From: Aerococcaceae bacterium
GTDB taxonomy: Bacteria; Bacillota; Bacilli; Lactobacillales; Aerococcaceae
DNA: 53,820 nucleotides
Direction of reading: 5' to 3'
Assembly: GCA_030525795.1 (NCBI GenBank)
Contig: JAUNEB010000005.1
Location: 1 to 53,820, forward strand
Each line of letters starts with the position of its first letter. The first letter of the stretch is position 1. Both the position numbers and the translations under genes were made by a program. The notes below the pieces were generated by a model. The model worked only from the letters and a program-made list of their open reading frames with translations. It was not told the DNA's origin and did not search any database. Of this stretch, positions 25,580-34,700 are shown in pieces.

Positions 25580-26812
25580 ATGAATTTTTTTGAAAAAGTA
25601 CAAGAACGTTTAATTCGTTATGCAAAAATCAACACACGCTCAGATGCATTCAGCAACACCGTTCCTTCTACGGCAATCCAATTAGATTTGTTGAATGTTT
25701 TAAAAGAAGAATTGAAAGCTATCGGCATGCAAGATGTCGAATTCAACCCCAAAAATGCATTTGTCACCGCAACTTTGCCGTCTAATTTAGACAAAGAAGT
25801 ACCAGCAATTGGCTTTATTGCTCACGTAGATACTGCTGATTTTCATTCTGAAAATGTACAACCAAAAATTTGGGAAAACTATGACGGAACGGATTTGACA
25901 CTGAATGAAGCACAAAATATTGTCATGAAAGTAGCGGATTTCCCTAATTTATCGAACTACAAAGGCCAAACGTTGATTACAACGGACGGCACAACCTTGC
26001 TTGGAGCAGACGATAAAGCTGGGATTGCTGAAATTATGACCGCTATGGAATACTTCTTGACATATCCAGAAATTCCTCACGGCAAAATCCGCGTAGCTTT
26101 CGGACCAGATGAAGAAATCGGACGTGGCGCTGATTTATTTGACGTTGATCATTTTGCGACAGATTTTGCTTATACAATGGATGGGGGCGTTGTGGGCGAA
26201 TTACAATATGAAAGTTTCAATGCTGCAGGAGCAGAAATTAAATTTACCGGCAAAAATATTCATCCAGGAACAGCCAAAGGCAAAATGCTCAATGCCATTT
26301 CACTATTGAATGAATTCATCAGTGCTTTACCTGCTGATCAAGTTCCAGAAAGAACAGAAGGGCGCGAAGGATTTATTCACGTTTACGATGTCAGAGGAAA
26401 TGTTGATGAGGCAACGGCGTATTTAATTATCCGTGATCACGATCGTGAGCAATTTGAAGCAAAAAAAGCAACCGTCGAACAAATCACGACACAATTAAAC
26501 TTAAAATATCCTTCAAAACCAATTAAGACAACTTTGTCGGATCAGTATTATAACATGGCTGAAATTATTTCCAAAGATATGACATCAGTTGATTTAGCTA
26601 AAGAAGCCATGCGCATGGCAAATATTACTCCGATTGTTGAACCCATTCGCGGCGGAACGGACGGATCTAAAATTAGCTTTATGGGAATTCCTACACCCAA
26701 TATTTTTGCGGGTGGCGAAAATATGCACGGACGTTACGAATTTGTTGCGGTTGAATCGATGGTGAAAGCAACCGAAGTGATTGTCAATATTATTGAACTT
26801 AACGCAAAATAA
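25580..26812 (+). CDS. pepT: Peptidase T (tripeptidase)
   Basis: PepT removes the N-terminal residue of tripeptides in the cytoplasm with two zinc ions (family M20B). The 410 residues show HVDTADF (metal His and catalytic Asp), LLGADDKAG (bridging Asp), GPDEEIGRGAD (general base Glu and metal Glu), TMDGG, and the C-terminal HGRYEFV segment. I chose ATG 25580, eight bases after AAAGGAG, rather than the ATG at 25559 inside nif3. It lies directly after nif3, ends at a strong bidirectional terminator, and probably feeds peptide-derived amino acids. Confidence 0.96.
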   Translation: MNFFEKVQERLIRYAKINTRSDAFSNTVPSTAIQLDLLNVLKEELKAIGMQDVEFNPKNAFVTATLPSNLDKEVPAIGFIAHVDTADFHSENVQPKIWENYDGTDLTLNEAQNIVMKVADFPNLSNYKGQTLITTDGTTLLGADDKAGIAEIMTAMEYFLTYPEIPHGKIRVAFGPDEEIGRGADLFDVDHFATDFAYTMDGGVVGELQYESFNAAGAEIKFTGKNIHPGTAKGKMLNAISLLNEFISALPADQVPERTEGREGFIHVYDVRGNVDEATAYLIIRDHDREQFEAKKATVEQITTQLNLKYPSKPIKTTLSDQYYNMAEIISKDMTSVDLAKEAMRMANITPIVEPIRGGTDGSKISFMGIPTPNIFAGGENMHGRYEFVAVESMVKATEVIVNIIELNAK

Positions 26813-26820
26813 TTACAAAA

Positions 26821-26856
26821 AAGACACTTGTCAAGTAGCAAGTGTCTTTATTTTTT
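26821..26856 (+). terminator. Bidirectional terminator between pepT and the GNAT gene
   Basis: AAGACACTTG/CAAGTGTCTT (26821-26830, 26839-26848) is a perfect 10-bp stem with T-rich DNA on both outer sides. The convergent GNAT gene's stop codon lies in the loop, so that gene runs into its own terminator. Confidence 0.9.
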
Positions 26857-27358
26857 CTGGATTGATTGTTTTGACATACCAAACTAAATCGTACCACTGA
26901 TTAAATTTGTAGCCTGCATTCGCAAAATAGCCCATTTGTGTAAAGTTATTTTTCAAATGAAAGGCGATACTTTTTTGGTTTTCGGATGTGATAAGAGAAA
27001 CAATTTGGATAAATCCGAGTTGATATAATTCTTGTTCTAATTGCTGGTATAGTTGTTGGCCGATCCCTTTAGCTTGAGCATTTTGTGCCAAATAAATACT
27101 AATTGTGCAACAGTAATCATAAGCTTTGCGTTCGTGGAACTTGCCAGCGTAAGCAAAACCGATGACTTGTTCTTCTTCGTTGATGGCGACTAAATACGGA
27201 AAACCAGCTTTAAGCGTTGTAGTCAAGCGCGTTTCCATTTCGGCAGCAGTAGGAACTTCTAACTCAAGTGAAATGGCGGTGTCCGTCACATACGGTGCAT
27301 AAATGCTCTGAATTGCCAAAACGTCTTGAAGGGTAGCAGGGCGAATCGTAATAGACAT
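26831..27358 (-). CDS. GNAT N-acetyltransferase, Pat/MddA-like
   Basis: The 175-residue protein is a single GNAT domain of the phosphinothricin/methionine sulfone acetyltransferase type. It shows IRPATLQDVLAIQSIYAPYV at the N-terminus, the acetyl-CoA loop QAKGIGQQLYQQL (Q/RxxGxG/A) near residues 93-105, N-x-x-S in SENQKSIAFHLKNNF, and GYKFNQWYDLVW, a diagnostic C-terminal block. Substrates of such enzymes include methionine sulfoximine-like analogues; the natural one here is unknown. It stands alone between convergent pepT and tandem gdhA; the ATG follows AAAGG. Confidence 0.85.
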   Translation of the reverse strand: MSITIRPATLQDVLAIQSIYAPYVTDTAISLELEVPTAAEMETRLTTTLKAGFPYLVAINEEEQVIGFAYAGKFHERKAYDYCCTISIYLAQNAQAKGIGQQLYQQLEQELYQLGFIQIVSLITSENQKSIAFHLKNNFTQMGYFANAGYKFNQWYDLVWYVKTINPEKIKTLAT

Positions 27359-27388
27359 GAGTGACCACCTTTCTCTATTTGTAGATGA

Positions 27389-28732
27389 TTAAATTAGGCC
27401 GTGAATTTGCATTAAATCAACTATTTTTTCGAAAGAGGCAATGTCTGCACCCGCTGCATAATCGTGGTCTAAGTTGTAGCGATTGCTTGCTTCTAAGCAC
27501 GTTGCAAAAATATTTTTCATAATTTGTTCGAGTTCTTGGTCGACTTGTTCGAAAGTCCAGTGAAGGCGTTGAGAATTTTGGCTCATTTCAAGTGCGGATA
27601 CGGCTACGCCACCAGCATTTGCTGCTTTTCCTGGGCCGTAATAAATGTTGTGTTGCTTGTAGACTTTGATCGCGTCAGAGTCGCTCGGCATATTGGCGCC
27701 TTCGGCAACAAATCGCACACCATTTTTAATGAGACGTTCTGCTTGTTCGGCATTGATTTCATTTTGGGTGGCGCAAGGAAGGGCGATGTCGGCAGGAATA
27801 TCGTAATTCCATAGCGAGCCTTCAATGTGTGTGGCGTGTGGGTGAGATTCTAAGTAGCGCGAAATACGCTCACGGCCCTCAACTTTTAATGTTGCAATAG
27901 TTTCCAAATCAATGCCGTTTGGGTCGTAAATACCATTGTCAGAGTCACTCATGGAAACCACAATTCCGCCAAGTTCTGTTACTTTTTTTGCGGCAAAATA
28001 GGCAACGTTTCCTGATCCAGAGATGCTTACTTTTTTGCCAGAAATAGTCTCGCCAACTTCAGCTAACATTTCGCGAACAAAATAGACCAATCCGTAACCT
28101 GTTGCTTCTGGACGACCTAGACTGCCGTTTGCAGCGATTGGTTTTCCTGTCAAAACACCCGCTTCTGGCCCACGAAGGCGCTTGTATTGTCCGAATAAGT
28201 AGCCGATTTCACGAGCGCCAACGCCAATGTCTCCTGCTGGAACGTCCAAATCAGGTCCGATATATTTACTCAATTCAGTCATGAAACTTTGACAAAAACG
28301 CATGACTTCGTTATCAGATTTGCCTTTTGGATCAAAGTCGGAGCCGCCTTTGCCGCCGCCGATTGGTAATCCTGTTAAACTATTTTTGAAAATTTGTTCG
28401 AAGCCTAAAAATTTTAAAATGCTTTGGTTGACGGTAGGGTGGAAGCGCAGACCGCCTTTGTAAGGGCCTACTAACGAGCTGAATTGTACGCGATAACCTC
28501 GATTGACTTGCACGTTGCCTTTGTCGTCTAACCAAGGCACACGGAATGAAATAATGCGCTCTGGCTCAATCAATCGCTCCAAAATCGCCTGTGCTTCGTA
28601 TTCAGGATGTTCTGCTACGACAGGCTCAATACATTCAAAAAATTCTTTGACAGCTTGCAAAAACTCACTTTCGTGGCCCAAGCGTTTTTCTAAGTCGGCA
28701 TATACACGGTTGATATAAGCATTTGTTGTCAT
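27389..28732 (-). CDS. gdhA: NADP-type glutamate dehydrogenase
   Basis: The enzyme interconverts 2-oxoglutarate plus ammonia and glutamate. At 447 residues it matches the hexameric GdhA class usually using NADPH. The substrate site shows PIGGGKGGSDFDPKGKSD with the catalytic Lys, the nucleotide domain shows VSISGSGNVAYFAA, and PCATQNEIN is typical. I chose the start at 28732, preceded by AAAGGAG; an upstream in-frame extension reaches into the promoter. It has its own minus-strand promoter and no partner gene. Confidence 0.95.
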   Translation of the reverse strand: MTTNAYINRVYADLEKRLGHESEFLQAVKEFFECIEPVVAEHPEYEAQAILERLIEPERIISFRVPWLDDKGNVQVNRGYRVQFSSLVGPYKGGLRFHPTVNQSILKFLGFEQIFKNSLTGLPIGGGKGGSDFDPKGKSDNEVMRFCQSFMTELSKYIGPDLDVPAGDIGVGAREIGYLFGQYKRLRGPEAGVLTGKPIAANGSLGRPEATGYGLVYFVREMLAEVGETISGKKVSISGSGNVAYFAAKKVTELGGIVVSMSDSDNGIYDPNGIDLETIATLKVEGRERISRYLESHPHATHIEGSLWNYDIPADIALPCATQNEINAEQAERLIKNGVRFVAEGANMPSDSDAIKVYKQHNIYYGPGKAANAGGVAVSALEMSQNSQRLHWTFEQVDQELEQIMKNIFATCLEASNRYNLDHDYAAGADIASFEKIVDLMQIHGLI

Positions 28733-28762
28733 AAATCCACTCCTTTGAAACTTGATGAAAAT

Positions 28763-28792
28763 AGTATAGCATACCAAAAAAATCTCTGACAA
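28763..28792 (-). promoter_or_regulatory. Promoter of gdhA
   Basis: On the minus strand TTGTCA (28792-28787), 18 bases, then TATACT (28768-28763), about 30 bases before the ATG. It lies back to back with the uppS promoter. Confidence 0.6.
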
Positions 28793-28849
28793 TATTAAAA
28801 CGTTTTCTTCTTAAAATTCTCATGAAAATTCGAAATTGTGCCAAGAATT

Positions 28850-28858
28850 TGGTATAAT
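28850..28858 (+). promoter_or_regulatory. Extended -10 promoter of uppS-cdsA-rseP-polC
   Basis: TGG-TATAAT at 28850-28858 is a strong extended -10; no good -35 is found at the right distance. It lies 34 bases before the uppS GTG and is the only promoter I see for the following five genes. Confidence 0.6.
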
Positions 28859-28892
28859 GAAAATAGTGTTCATTGATGAAAGGAGAGTCACT

Positions 28893-29603
28893 GTGACGAA
28901 TATTCCACAACATATTGCAATGATTATGGACGGTAACGGCCGCTGGGCAAAAAAACGCTTTTTACCGCGCATTGCAGGCCATAAAAAAGGTGTCGAAACC
29001 ATCAAGCGCATTGCGATTCGCGCGAATGAAATCGGCGTTAAATTATTGACCGTTTATGCATTTTCAACTGAAAATTGGGGACGCCCGCAAGAAGAAGTAA
29101 GTTTTTTAATGAAATTACCGAAAGAATTTTTTGCGTCGTTTGTGCCACAACTCATTCAAAATAATACTAAAGTAGCCGTTATTGGGGATTTGACGGCATT
29201 GCCAGTCGAAACTCAAGAAGTGTTGCAACAAGCGATCGCAAAAACTGCGCATTGTACAGGGATGGTCTTAAATTTTGCGTTGAATTACGGTTCCAAAATC
29301 GAAATGATTCAAGCAGTTAAATCGATCGCAGCACTCGTTCAAACAGGAGAAGTTGCGGTAGAAGATATTTCGGAAGCTCTGTTTGATGCGCATTTGTCGA
29401 CGGCGCCTTTTGGGGAATTGGCAGCGCCTGATTTGTTAATTCGTACGAGTGGCGAGCAGCGTTTGAGTAATTTTCTGTTGTGGCAATTGGCTTACAGCGA
29501 GTTTTATTTTACGGATGTGTTGTGGCCTGATTTTTCAGTAGCGGATTTTGACAAAGCCATTGACGTATATCAGCAACGTCAGCGTCGTTTTGGGAAAGTA
29601 TAG
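28893..29603 (+). CDS. uppS: Undecaprenyl diphosphate synthase
   Basis: UppS condenses isopentenyl diphosphate units onto farnesyl diphosphate to make the C55 lipid carrier for wall polymers. The 236 residues show the family signature HIAMIMDGNGRWAKKR with catalytic Asp13, TVYAFSTENWGRP, and the C-terminal RTSGEQRLSNFLLWQ and FTDVLWPDF blocks. The start is GTG 28893 after AAAGGAG; an upstream in-frame ATG would place the ribosome site inside the gene. cdsA follows ten bases later. Confidence 0.95.
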   Translation: MTNIPQHIAMIMDGNGRWAKKRFLPRIAGHKKGVETIKRIAIRANEIGVKLLTVYAFSTENWGRPQEEVSFLMKLPKEFFASFVPQLIQNNTKVAVIGDLTALPVETQEVLQQAIAKTAHCTGMVLNFALNYGSKIEMIQAVKSIAALVQTGEVAVEDISEALFDAHLSTAPFGELAAPDLLIRTSGEQRLSNFLLWQLAYSEFYFTDVLWPDFSVADFDKAIDVYQQRQRRFGKV

Positions 29604-29613
29604 GAGGCGTGTC

Positions 29614-30408
29614 ATGAAAGTAAGAGTTGCTAGTGCATTGGTAGGATTGGCGCTGTTATTGCCGATTATTTATGTAGGTGGGCATGTTTTTGCGTGGAGC
29701 ATGTTTGTGTTAGGATTGGTCGGTTTGTATGAAATTGCACGCATGCAAAAAATTGACTATTTTAGTTCGATCGGTTTGGTAGCGACAATTGGATTAGGCT
29801 TTGTCTTAATTCCTGAAAAATATTGGTTTGCGCCGATAACACACTTCAATGCGTCGTTTTTATTTTATATTTGTTGCATGGTTTTATTAGTATTGACCGT
29901 TTATAAGCAGGAACATTTTTCGTTTGTAGATGCGTCAACATTAGTATTTGGTGCTTTATATATCGGATACGGATTTAGGTATTTAATTGAAATTCGTGAC
30001 CTCGGCTTGAAAACAATCGCCTTTGTTTTTTTAGTTATTTGGGCGACGGATAGTGGCGCGTATATTGTAGGACGCCGTTTTGGAAAGCACAAGTTAGCAC
30101 CTAAAATTAGTCCAAACAAAACATTTGAAGGCTCAATCGGCGGTGTTTTAGTGGCGGTTTTGTGCAGTGCGTTGTATATCGCATTCGTCGAACCTAATTT
30201 AGCGGGAGTGAATCGTTACATTTGGTTGACTATTTTTCTATCGATTGCGGGACAATTCGGTGATTTGATTGAGTCGGCTTATAAGCGACATTTTGGGGTA
30301 AAAGATAGCGGGAATTTGTTGCCAGGACACGGCGGAGTGCTCGATCGTTTTGACAGTACGATTTCTGCCAGTGTGATGTTCATGGTCTTTATTCATTTAA
30401 TCAAGTAG
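29614..30408 (+). CDS. cdsA: Phosphatidate cytidylyltransferase
   Basis: CdsA makes CDP-diacylglycerol from phosphatidate and CTP, the branch point to all phospholipids. The 264-residue protein has about seven or eight membrane segments and the C-terminal CDS signature, visible as KISPNKTFEGSIGG (about 165-180) and GDLIESAYKRHFGVKDSG through LPGHGGVLDRFDS (about 215-250), with the catalytic Asp residues. ATG 29614 follows TAGGAGG. It lies between uppS and rseP as in most Firmicutes. Confidence 0.94.
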   Translation: MKVRVASALVGLALLLPIIYVGGHVFAWSMFVLGLVGLYEIARMQKIDYFSSIGLVATIGLGFVLIPEKYWFAPITHFNASFLFYICCMVLLVLTVYKQEHFSFVDASTLVFGALYIGYGFRYLIEIRDLGLKTIAFVFLVIWATDSGAYIVGRRFGKHKLAPKISPNKTFEGSIGGVLVAVLCSALYIAFVEPNLAGVNRYIWLTIFLSIAGQFGDLIESAYKRHFGVKDSGNLLPGHGGVLDRFDSTISASVMFMVFIHLIK

Positions 30409-30420
30409 GAGTGAAATATT

Positions 30421-31686
30421 TTGCAAACAATTATTGTATTTTTATTAGTTTTTTCAATTATCGTAGTGATTCATGAATGGGGACATTTTTATTTTGCTAA
30501 AAAAGCAGGCATTTTAGTCCGTGAATTTGCGTTAGGAATGGGGCCGAAACTTTTTTCAAAAGAAGGCAAAGATGGCGTAGTTTACACTGTGCGTATGTTG
30601 CCGTTAGGAGGCTATGTACGTTTAGCGGGCCTCGGCGAAGATGAAGATGCGGTCAAAGCAGGCATGACAGTTGGCTTGCGCTTCAATCAAGAAGGGGAAA
30701 TTGACCGAATCGACACATCAGAATCTAGTGATATGGATTTGATGCCCGTTTTGGTGCATGCGCTTGATTTGACAAAAGAGATGGTAATGCACGTTGTCCC
30801 AGTAGGGCAAACGGAGCAAGTTACTTATTCCGTCAACCGAAAAGCACGCATTATCGAACCTGATGGCACAAGTATTTTGGTTGCGCCTGAAGAAGTGACG
30901 TACAATGCGGCAACTCCTTGGAACAAAGCTAGAATGAATGTAGCTGGACCGTTGAATAATTTTATGTTGTCTGTGGTTGTATTTATGATTGTTGGCTTAT
31001 TTTCACCAGGAATTCCGAATGAGCAAAGTATCATTGGTGAAGTTGTAGCGGGTGATGCAGCTGCGACAGCTGGTTTGCAAGCAAATGACCATGTCGTGGC
31101 AATTGACGGAAATTCAGTAACAACATGGACAGATATGGCTACGATTATTGGCCAATCGGCTGACAAAACGCTGACTTTTACCGTGGAGCGCAATCAAGAA
31201 ACTTTACAAATTGCCATTCCTGTCAAAAGTGTTCAAGACGAACAAACAAAGCAAACAGTCGGGCGAATTGGTATTGTCAAATCAATGAAAACAGCCTTGA
31301 CAGACCGCTTATTATACGGATTTACACAAACGTGGCAAGTCATTGTAGCGGTGCTGATGGCACTCGTAAGCATGGTAAAAAGCGGCTTCAATTTAAATTC
31401 TTTCGGCGGGCCATTAGCCATGGCGCAAGCAACAGGGCAAGCTGTTCAATATGGTTGGCTAAGTACATTGGCATTTATGGGCATGATTAGCGCGAATTTA
31501 GGTGTATTTAACTTGTTGCCAATTCCTGCTTTAGACGGCGGAAAAATTATTTTGAACGGAATTGAAGCATTGCGCGGCAAACCTCTTTCTCAAGAAAAAG
31601 AGGGTATTATTACATTAATTGGCGCGAGTTTGCTCATTTTGTTAATGTTGGCTGTCACATGGAATGATATTAGCCGCTTATTTTAA
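30421..31686 (+). CDS. rseP: RseP/RasP-type site-2 intramembrane zinc protease
   Basis: This membrane metalloprotease cuts anti-sigma factors and signal-peptide remnants within the bilayer. The 421 residues show HEWGH at 18-22 in the first membrane segment, an internal PDZ domain (about 200-280, from NEQSIIGEVVAGDAA to TVERNQETLQIAIPV) and NLLPIPALDGG, whose Asp is the third zinc ligand, in the penultimate helix. The start is TTG 30421 after TAGGAGTG. polC follows 22 bases later; the proS gene that often lies between them in related orders is absent. Confidence 0.94.
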   Translation: MQTIIVFLLVFSIIVVIHEWGHFYFAKKAGILVREFALGMGPKLFSKEGKDGVVYTVRMLPLGGYVRLAGLGEDEDAVKAGMTVGLRFNQEGEIDRIDTSESSDMDLMPVLVHALDLTKEMVMHVVPVGQTEQVTYSVNRKARIIEPDGTSILVAPEEVTYNAATPWNKARMNVAGPLNNFMLSVVVFMIVGLFSPGIPNEQSIIGEVVAGDAAATAGLQANDHVVAIDGNSVTTWTDMATIIGQSADKTLTFTVERNQETLQIAIPVKSVQDEQTKQTVGRIGIVKSMKTALTDRLLYGFTQTWQVIVAVLMALVSMVKSGFNLNSFGGPLAMAQATGQAVQYGWLSTLAFMGMISANLGVFNLLPIPALDGGKIILNGIEALRGKPLSQEKEGIITLIGASLLILLMLAVTWNDISRLF

Positions 31687-31708
31687 CGATCATTAAGGAG
31701 GGAATGTT

Positions 31709-34700
31709 TTGAATAAACAACGTGTCTTATTTGAACATTTACTTGAACAAATTGCAATTCAAGATGCGGATGTCGTGTCGCAACTTGCTGAAGCAACGAT
31801 TGAAGATGTAACTATTTTGGCGAAGTCTGCAGTGTGGAAATTCCAGCTCAGAACGCCTCAACGATTGCATCCGCATGTTTACGAAATTTTTCATCATCAT
31901 GTGCGAGAAGCGTTTGAAGGAATCGCAACAGTTGAGTTATGGTGGCATTTTGAAAATGGAACATTAGACGATAAGCAATTGTTGGAATATTGGCAGTCTA
32001 TTGTGTCAATTGTTGGACACAATCGTCCTTTTGTGCAGTCGATTTTGGCTCAAGCCACCGCAAAAATTCAAAATAATGTGCTACATATCGGTTTGTCGAG
32101 TCAACATCAAGTAGAAATCATGCAATCACAATTCAACGCACTATTTGAAACAGCACTTACACAAGCAAATATTGAGAACTTATCATTGCGTTATTACGTG
32201 GATGAGCAATTAACAGAGCAATCGCGTCAAGCAATGCAACAACGTTTAGATGCCGAAGCACAACGCGATTTGGAAGAATTAAAAGAACTCGAAACGAAAA
32301 AAAATACACCCACACCAACTAAAAAAGAAGAAGTAGAAATTCCGCCTGTCGGAAAAGAGATTCCTGATGTTCCGGCAACGCCGATTTTGGAAGTGCTAGA
32401 CAATCCATTGCGTCAAGTAGTTGAAGGCTATGTTTTTTCGTGCGAGTCAAGAGAATTGAAGAGCGGAAACACATTACTCATCATGAAAATTACTGACTAC
32501 ACAAGCTCCATTAACGTCAAATTGATGTCTGGCCGCTCCATCAAAAAAGAATCCCTCACCCAATTCAAAAAAGGTGACTGGATTCGCCTAGAAGGCGATG
32601 TCAAACCTGATACTTATACAGGCGAAATGGATTTTTTCCCGCGGAGTATTCGCAAAATAAAAAAACAAAAACGCCAAGATACCGCACCAGAAGACGCAAA
32701 ACGTATCGAATTGCATTTGCATTCCAATATGAGCCAAATGGACGCGACAAACTCGGTAGCAGACTTGATTGCCCAAGCAGCACAATGGGGGCACCCTGCC
32801 ATTGCAATTACTGACCACGCGGGTGCACAAGCTTTTCCAGAAGCGTATTATGCTGGCAAAAAGCACGGAATCAAAGTGTTGTATGGCATCGAAGCATACG
32901 TTGTCAATGACGGCGAGCCCATTGCCTACAATCCGCAAGAAATTGAATTATCCGGCGCAACATATGTCGTATTCGACGTTGAAACAACAGGGTTGTCATC
33001 GGTTTATGATCGAATTATTGAACTAGCCGCAGTCAAAATGATTGATGGGGAAGTGATTGACACATTCGAAGCGTTTATCAATCCTGGACATCCTTTGTCA
33101 GCATTTACGACGGAATTGACAGGCATTACGGATGCAATGTTGGCAGATGCGCCTTTGGAAGAAGACGTTATTCGACGTTTTATGGCGTTTAGCGAGGGCA
33201 GTATTTTGGTGGCGCACAATGCGTCGTTCGATATGGGCTTTATCAATAAAGCATACGAACGTCTCGGCTATCCCGCGACAACTTTGCCAGTCATTGATAC
33301 GTTAGAATTGTCACGTCTTGTTAATCCTGACATGAAATCGCACCGCTTAAATGTACTGGCAAAACATTACGGCATTCAACTCGAACAGCATCACCGTGCG
33401 GTTTTTGACTCAGAAACAACGGGTTATTTATGCAACAAATTGTTAGAACAAGCAAAACAAATGTTCCAAATGACGCACCATCATCAACTGAATAACCAGC
33501 TCGGAAAAGGGGACAGCTACAAGCAATCACGTCCATTTCATGTAACCATCTTAGCCAAAAACCAAACGGGATTGAAAGATTTATTTAAACTCATTTCGGC
33601 AGCGAACGTGCAATATTTTTATCGCGTGCCACGTATTCCGCGCAGTTTATTGCGTAGCTATCGCGAACATTTGCTTGTTGGAACGGCTTGTAGCGAAGGC
33701 GAAGTATTCACCGCCATGATGCAAAAAGGCTACGATGAAGCTGCAAAATTAGTGGACGATTACGATTACATTGAATTGCAACCAAAATCCGTTTACGGCC
33801 CACTAATCGAAAAAGAACTCATCCGCAGCGAAGCAGACCTTGAACACATTCTCAAAGAACTCATCCGCCTCGGCGAAGAAAAAGGTAAAATCGTCGTTGC
33901 AACGGGCAACGTTCACTATTTGGACGAAAAAGACGCCATTTATCGCGAAATTTTATTGCGTTCCATGAAAGCCAATGCCAATCGCAAACTGTACTTACCG
34001 CCGGTGCATTTTAGAACTACCGACGAAATGCTTGAAGAATTTGCCTTTTTGGGCGAAGAAAAAGCACTCGAATTAGTTGTCACAAATCCGCAAAAAATTG
34101 CAGATTCGATTGATGAATTGGAAATTATCAAATCCAAACTTTACACACCTAATATCGAAGGCTCTGACGAACAAATTCGCGAACTCAGCTACACCAAAGC
34201 CTACGAATTATACGGCAATCCATTACCCGAAATCGTCGAAAAACGAATCGAAAAAGAGCTGAAAAGTATTATCTCTAACGGATTCGCGGTCATTTATTTA
34301 ATTTCACAAAAATTAGTTCATAAAAGTATGGAAGACGGCTATCTAGTCGGGTCACGGGGCTCGGTTGGTTCGAGTTTAGTTGCGACATTGACTGGAATTA
34401 CTGAAGTCAATCCATTAGCACCGCACTATTATTGCCCAAATTGCCAATATAGCGAATTTATCGCAGACGGATCCGTCGGCTCTGGTTACGACTTGCCTGA
34501 TAAACATTGTCCAAAATGTCAGTCCCTTCTTGCAAAAGACGGACAAGATATTCCGTTTGAAACATTTTTAGGGTTCCATGGCGATAAAGTTCCCGATATT
34601 GATTTGAACTTTTCGGGTGCGTATCAACCGCGTGCGCATGCTTATACCAAAGTATTGTTCGGCGATGAATATGTGTATCGTGCAGGAACGATTTCAACGG

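Noticed and set aside
28733..28792. A 20-residue N-terminal extension of gdhA.
   Set aside because: It would include the promoter -10 and the ribosome site; GdhA normally starts close to the chosen ATG.
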